This document shows positions 21,524 to 22,313 of a stretch of DNA of 22,313 nt, one piece after another. Made by a program: the position numbers and the translations under genes. Each line of letters opens with the position of its first letter. Within the stretch, counting starts at the first letter, position 1. Below the pieces are notes generated by a model. That model was not told the origin of the DNA, searched no databases, and worked only from the letters and a program-made list of their open reading frames with translations. The DNA is from an uncultured Collinsella sp. (GTDB lineage: Bacteria > Actinomycetota > Coriobacteriia > Coriobacteriales > Coriobacteriaceae), in the NCBI GenBank assembly GCA_900542125.1, contig UQMO01000038.1, positions 1 through 22,313 of the forward strand, written 5' to 3'.

Positions 21524-22081
21524 CTAGCTCAGCATCGCATCCATCATCTCGGAGTTGACGGAGTCGTCGGCAGACCACTCGCCGTCGTCGTTGCAGGTGT
21601 ACTTGAAGATAACCGTGGTCTTCCTGGGCTCGGTGGCCTTGGTCACATCGACCATAACCTGACCTGCCATCTTGTACAGCTCGTCATCGGAAGGAACCGT
21701 ATCAAGCGCGGCAACCTTCTCCTGATACTGGGTGGAGAAGTCCTCGACAATCTTGTTCATGGACTTGCAGGTGATGGAGACCTCGGCGGTCGCGACACCC
21801 TTGTCCTCGTCGACCGTCACGTCGCCGATCTCGTAGTCAAAGCCTTCGAGATAGGTCTTGGCATACTCCTTGGGATCGATACCCAGCTGCTCGAACTCGT
21901 CGCCCGAAGCCTCTTCCAGACCAGAAAGGAACTCGTCGCCACCGTTCTTGACCTCGTCAAACTGAGTCGTAAGATCCTCGGTGATGAGTTCCTCGATCGA
22001 AGGGCCTCCACAACCGGAAAGCACGACCACGCATGCAACCAAAACGGCCATGAGGGGCGCAAGCAGCAGCTTCTTTTTCAT
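21524..22081 (-). CDS. Secreted lipoprotein of unknown function
   Basis: This 185-residue protein starts with a classic lipoprotein signal: MKKK, a hydrophobic stretch and the lipobox LSGC with Cys24 as the lipidation site. The mature part is acidic (GGPSIEELITEDLTTQFDEVKNGGDEF), includes a repeated beta-rich core (YEIGDVTVDEDKGVATAEVSITCK; TTVIFKYTCNDDGEWSADD) and has a possible disulfide between the Cys of ITCKS and the Cys of YTCND. The pattern recalls small Gram-positive surface lipoproteins of the DUF5105/DUF4878 kind, though I cannot assign it. GGGAGGAAC lies 8 bases upstream of the chosen ATG. It is probably anchored on the outer face of the membrane. Confidence 0.9.
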   Translation of the reverse strand: MKKKLLLAPLMAVLVACVVVLSGCGGPSIEELITEDLTTQFDEVKNGGDEFLSGLEEASGDEFEQLGIDPKEYAKTYLEGFDYEIGDVTVDEDKGVATAEVSITCKSMNKIVEDFSTQYQEKVAALDTVPSDDELYKMAGQVMVDVTKATEPRKTTVIFKYTCNDDGEWSADDSVNSEMMDAMLS

Positions 22082-22133
22082 GTTGTTCCTCCCAATGAGC
22101 GGCACCGTGCTTCCCAGACACGGCACACGTTGT

Positions 22134-22153
22134 GATAGTAAGCACATACTATC
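22134..22153. promoter_or_regulatory. Inverted repeat in the lipoprotein promoter region
   Basis: GATAGTA (22134-22140) and TACTATC (22147-22153) are perfect 7-bp reverse complements with a 6-base spacer. On the minus strand they form TAGTAT and TACTAT, either of which can be a -10 element; TTCATA lies 17 bases before the latter. It is 53-72 bases upstream of the ATG, so it could be an operator at the promoter. Confidence 0.45.
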
Positions 22154-22263
22154 CACTTATGAACACCCTCGGCAGCACGAAGGCGTGGTCGGTTCGTTTT
22201 AACGTCCGAACGGTCTGCGAGTCCGCTCAGCGTGCAATAAAACGCATCCGTACCGTGCAATCA

Positions 22264-22288
22264 AAACCACCCCTAAAAGGGGTGGTTT
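22264..22288. terminator. Terminator-like hairpin near the window end
   Basis: AAACCACCCC (22264-22273) and GGGGTGGTTT (22279-22288) form a perfect 10-bp stem with loop TAAAA, and a weak T-rich tail (GCTCTT) follows on the plus strand. It may end a gene outside the window on the right read on the minus strand. Between 22154 and 22263 I see no gene. Confidence 0.7.
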
Positions 22289-22313
22289 GCTCTTAGGGTA
22301 TAACCCTTGGATT

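Noticed and set aside
21123..21578. A 151-codon minus-strand frame across the nested palindrome
   Set aside because: It overlaps the HAD gene 3' end and the lipoprotein 3' end and runs through hairpin DNA, so it is unlikely to be coding.

Overview
This window is high-GC, gene-dense bacterial chromosome that looks like a Coriobacteriia genome, most likely Collinsella or a close relative. That placement is inference from gene content and order: a dnaK-grpE-dnaJ-hspR heat-shock cluster under an actinobacterial HspR-type regulator, a nadABC-niaR operon, and a nikR-linked hyp cluster. No rRNA, tRNA or CRISPR array was seen. Bases 1-27 are not genomic: they match the end of the Nextera Read 1 transposase adapter, so the contig starts at an untrimmed tagmentation junction just downstream of hspR.

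Layout. (1) 43-4344, minus strand: dnaK, grpE, dnaJ and hspR, the chaperone machine and its probable autoregulator. A 12-bp perfect hairpin lies between grpE and dnaJ. (2) 4345-5001: a 657-bp intergenic region with an imperfect operator-like repeat near dnaK, three tandem 62-bp imperfect repeats and a good promoter for a 61-residue 2[4Fe-4S] ferredoxin. (3) 5388-9255, minus strand: nadA, nadB, nadC and niaR, which make nicotinate mononucleotide from aspartate and carry their own niacin-sensing repressor as the last gene. The promoter before nadA is overlaid by a perfect 19-bp inverted repeat, the obvious NiaR operator candidate. A REP-like palindrome sits between nadA and nadB. (4) 9548-11547, plus strand: a LytTR response regulator and a multi-pass membrane GHKL sensor kinase with 1-base overlap, and no recognisable peptide-signal gene beside them. 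(5) 11608-12177, minus strand: an unrecognised protein with a faint uracil-DNA-glycosylase-like layout.

(6) About 12217-13915: an IS200/IS605-family element with tnpA and tnpB. TnpB keeps its RuvC and zinc-finger residues, but TnpA has Arg in place of the first His of the HUH motif, so it is probably immobile unless helped in trans. (7) 14053-14373: thioredoxin with a clear terminator. (8) 14595-20478, plus strand: an 82-residue unknown protein, nikR, hypF, hypC, hypD and hypE. This is nickel regulation plus the Fe(CN)2CO-cofactor maturation machinery for a [NiFe] hydrogenase; hypA, hypB and the hydrogenase itself are not in the window. (9) 20584-21252: a HAD phosphatase of the phosphoglycolate phosphatase type. 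(10) 21253-22313: a 100-bp nested palindrome between convergent genes, a minus-strand lipoprotein, its promoter region and a terminator-like hairpin at the end.

The most unusual items are the TnpA catalytic substitution beside an intact TnpB, the perfect palindrome at the nad promoter, the 62-bp tandem repeats, the nested palindrome at 21364-21463, and NikR with a His/Cys-rich N-terminal tail translated directly after an unknown small protein.
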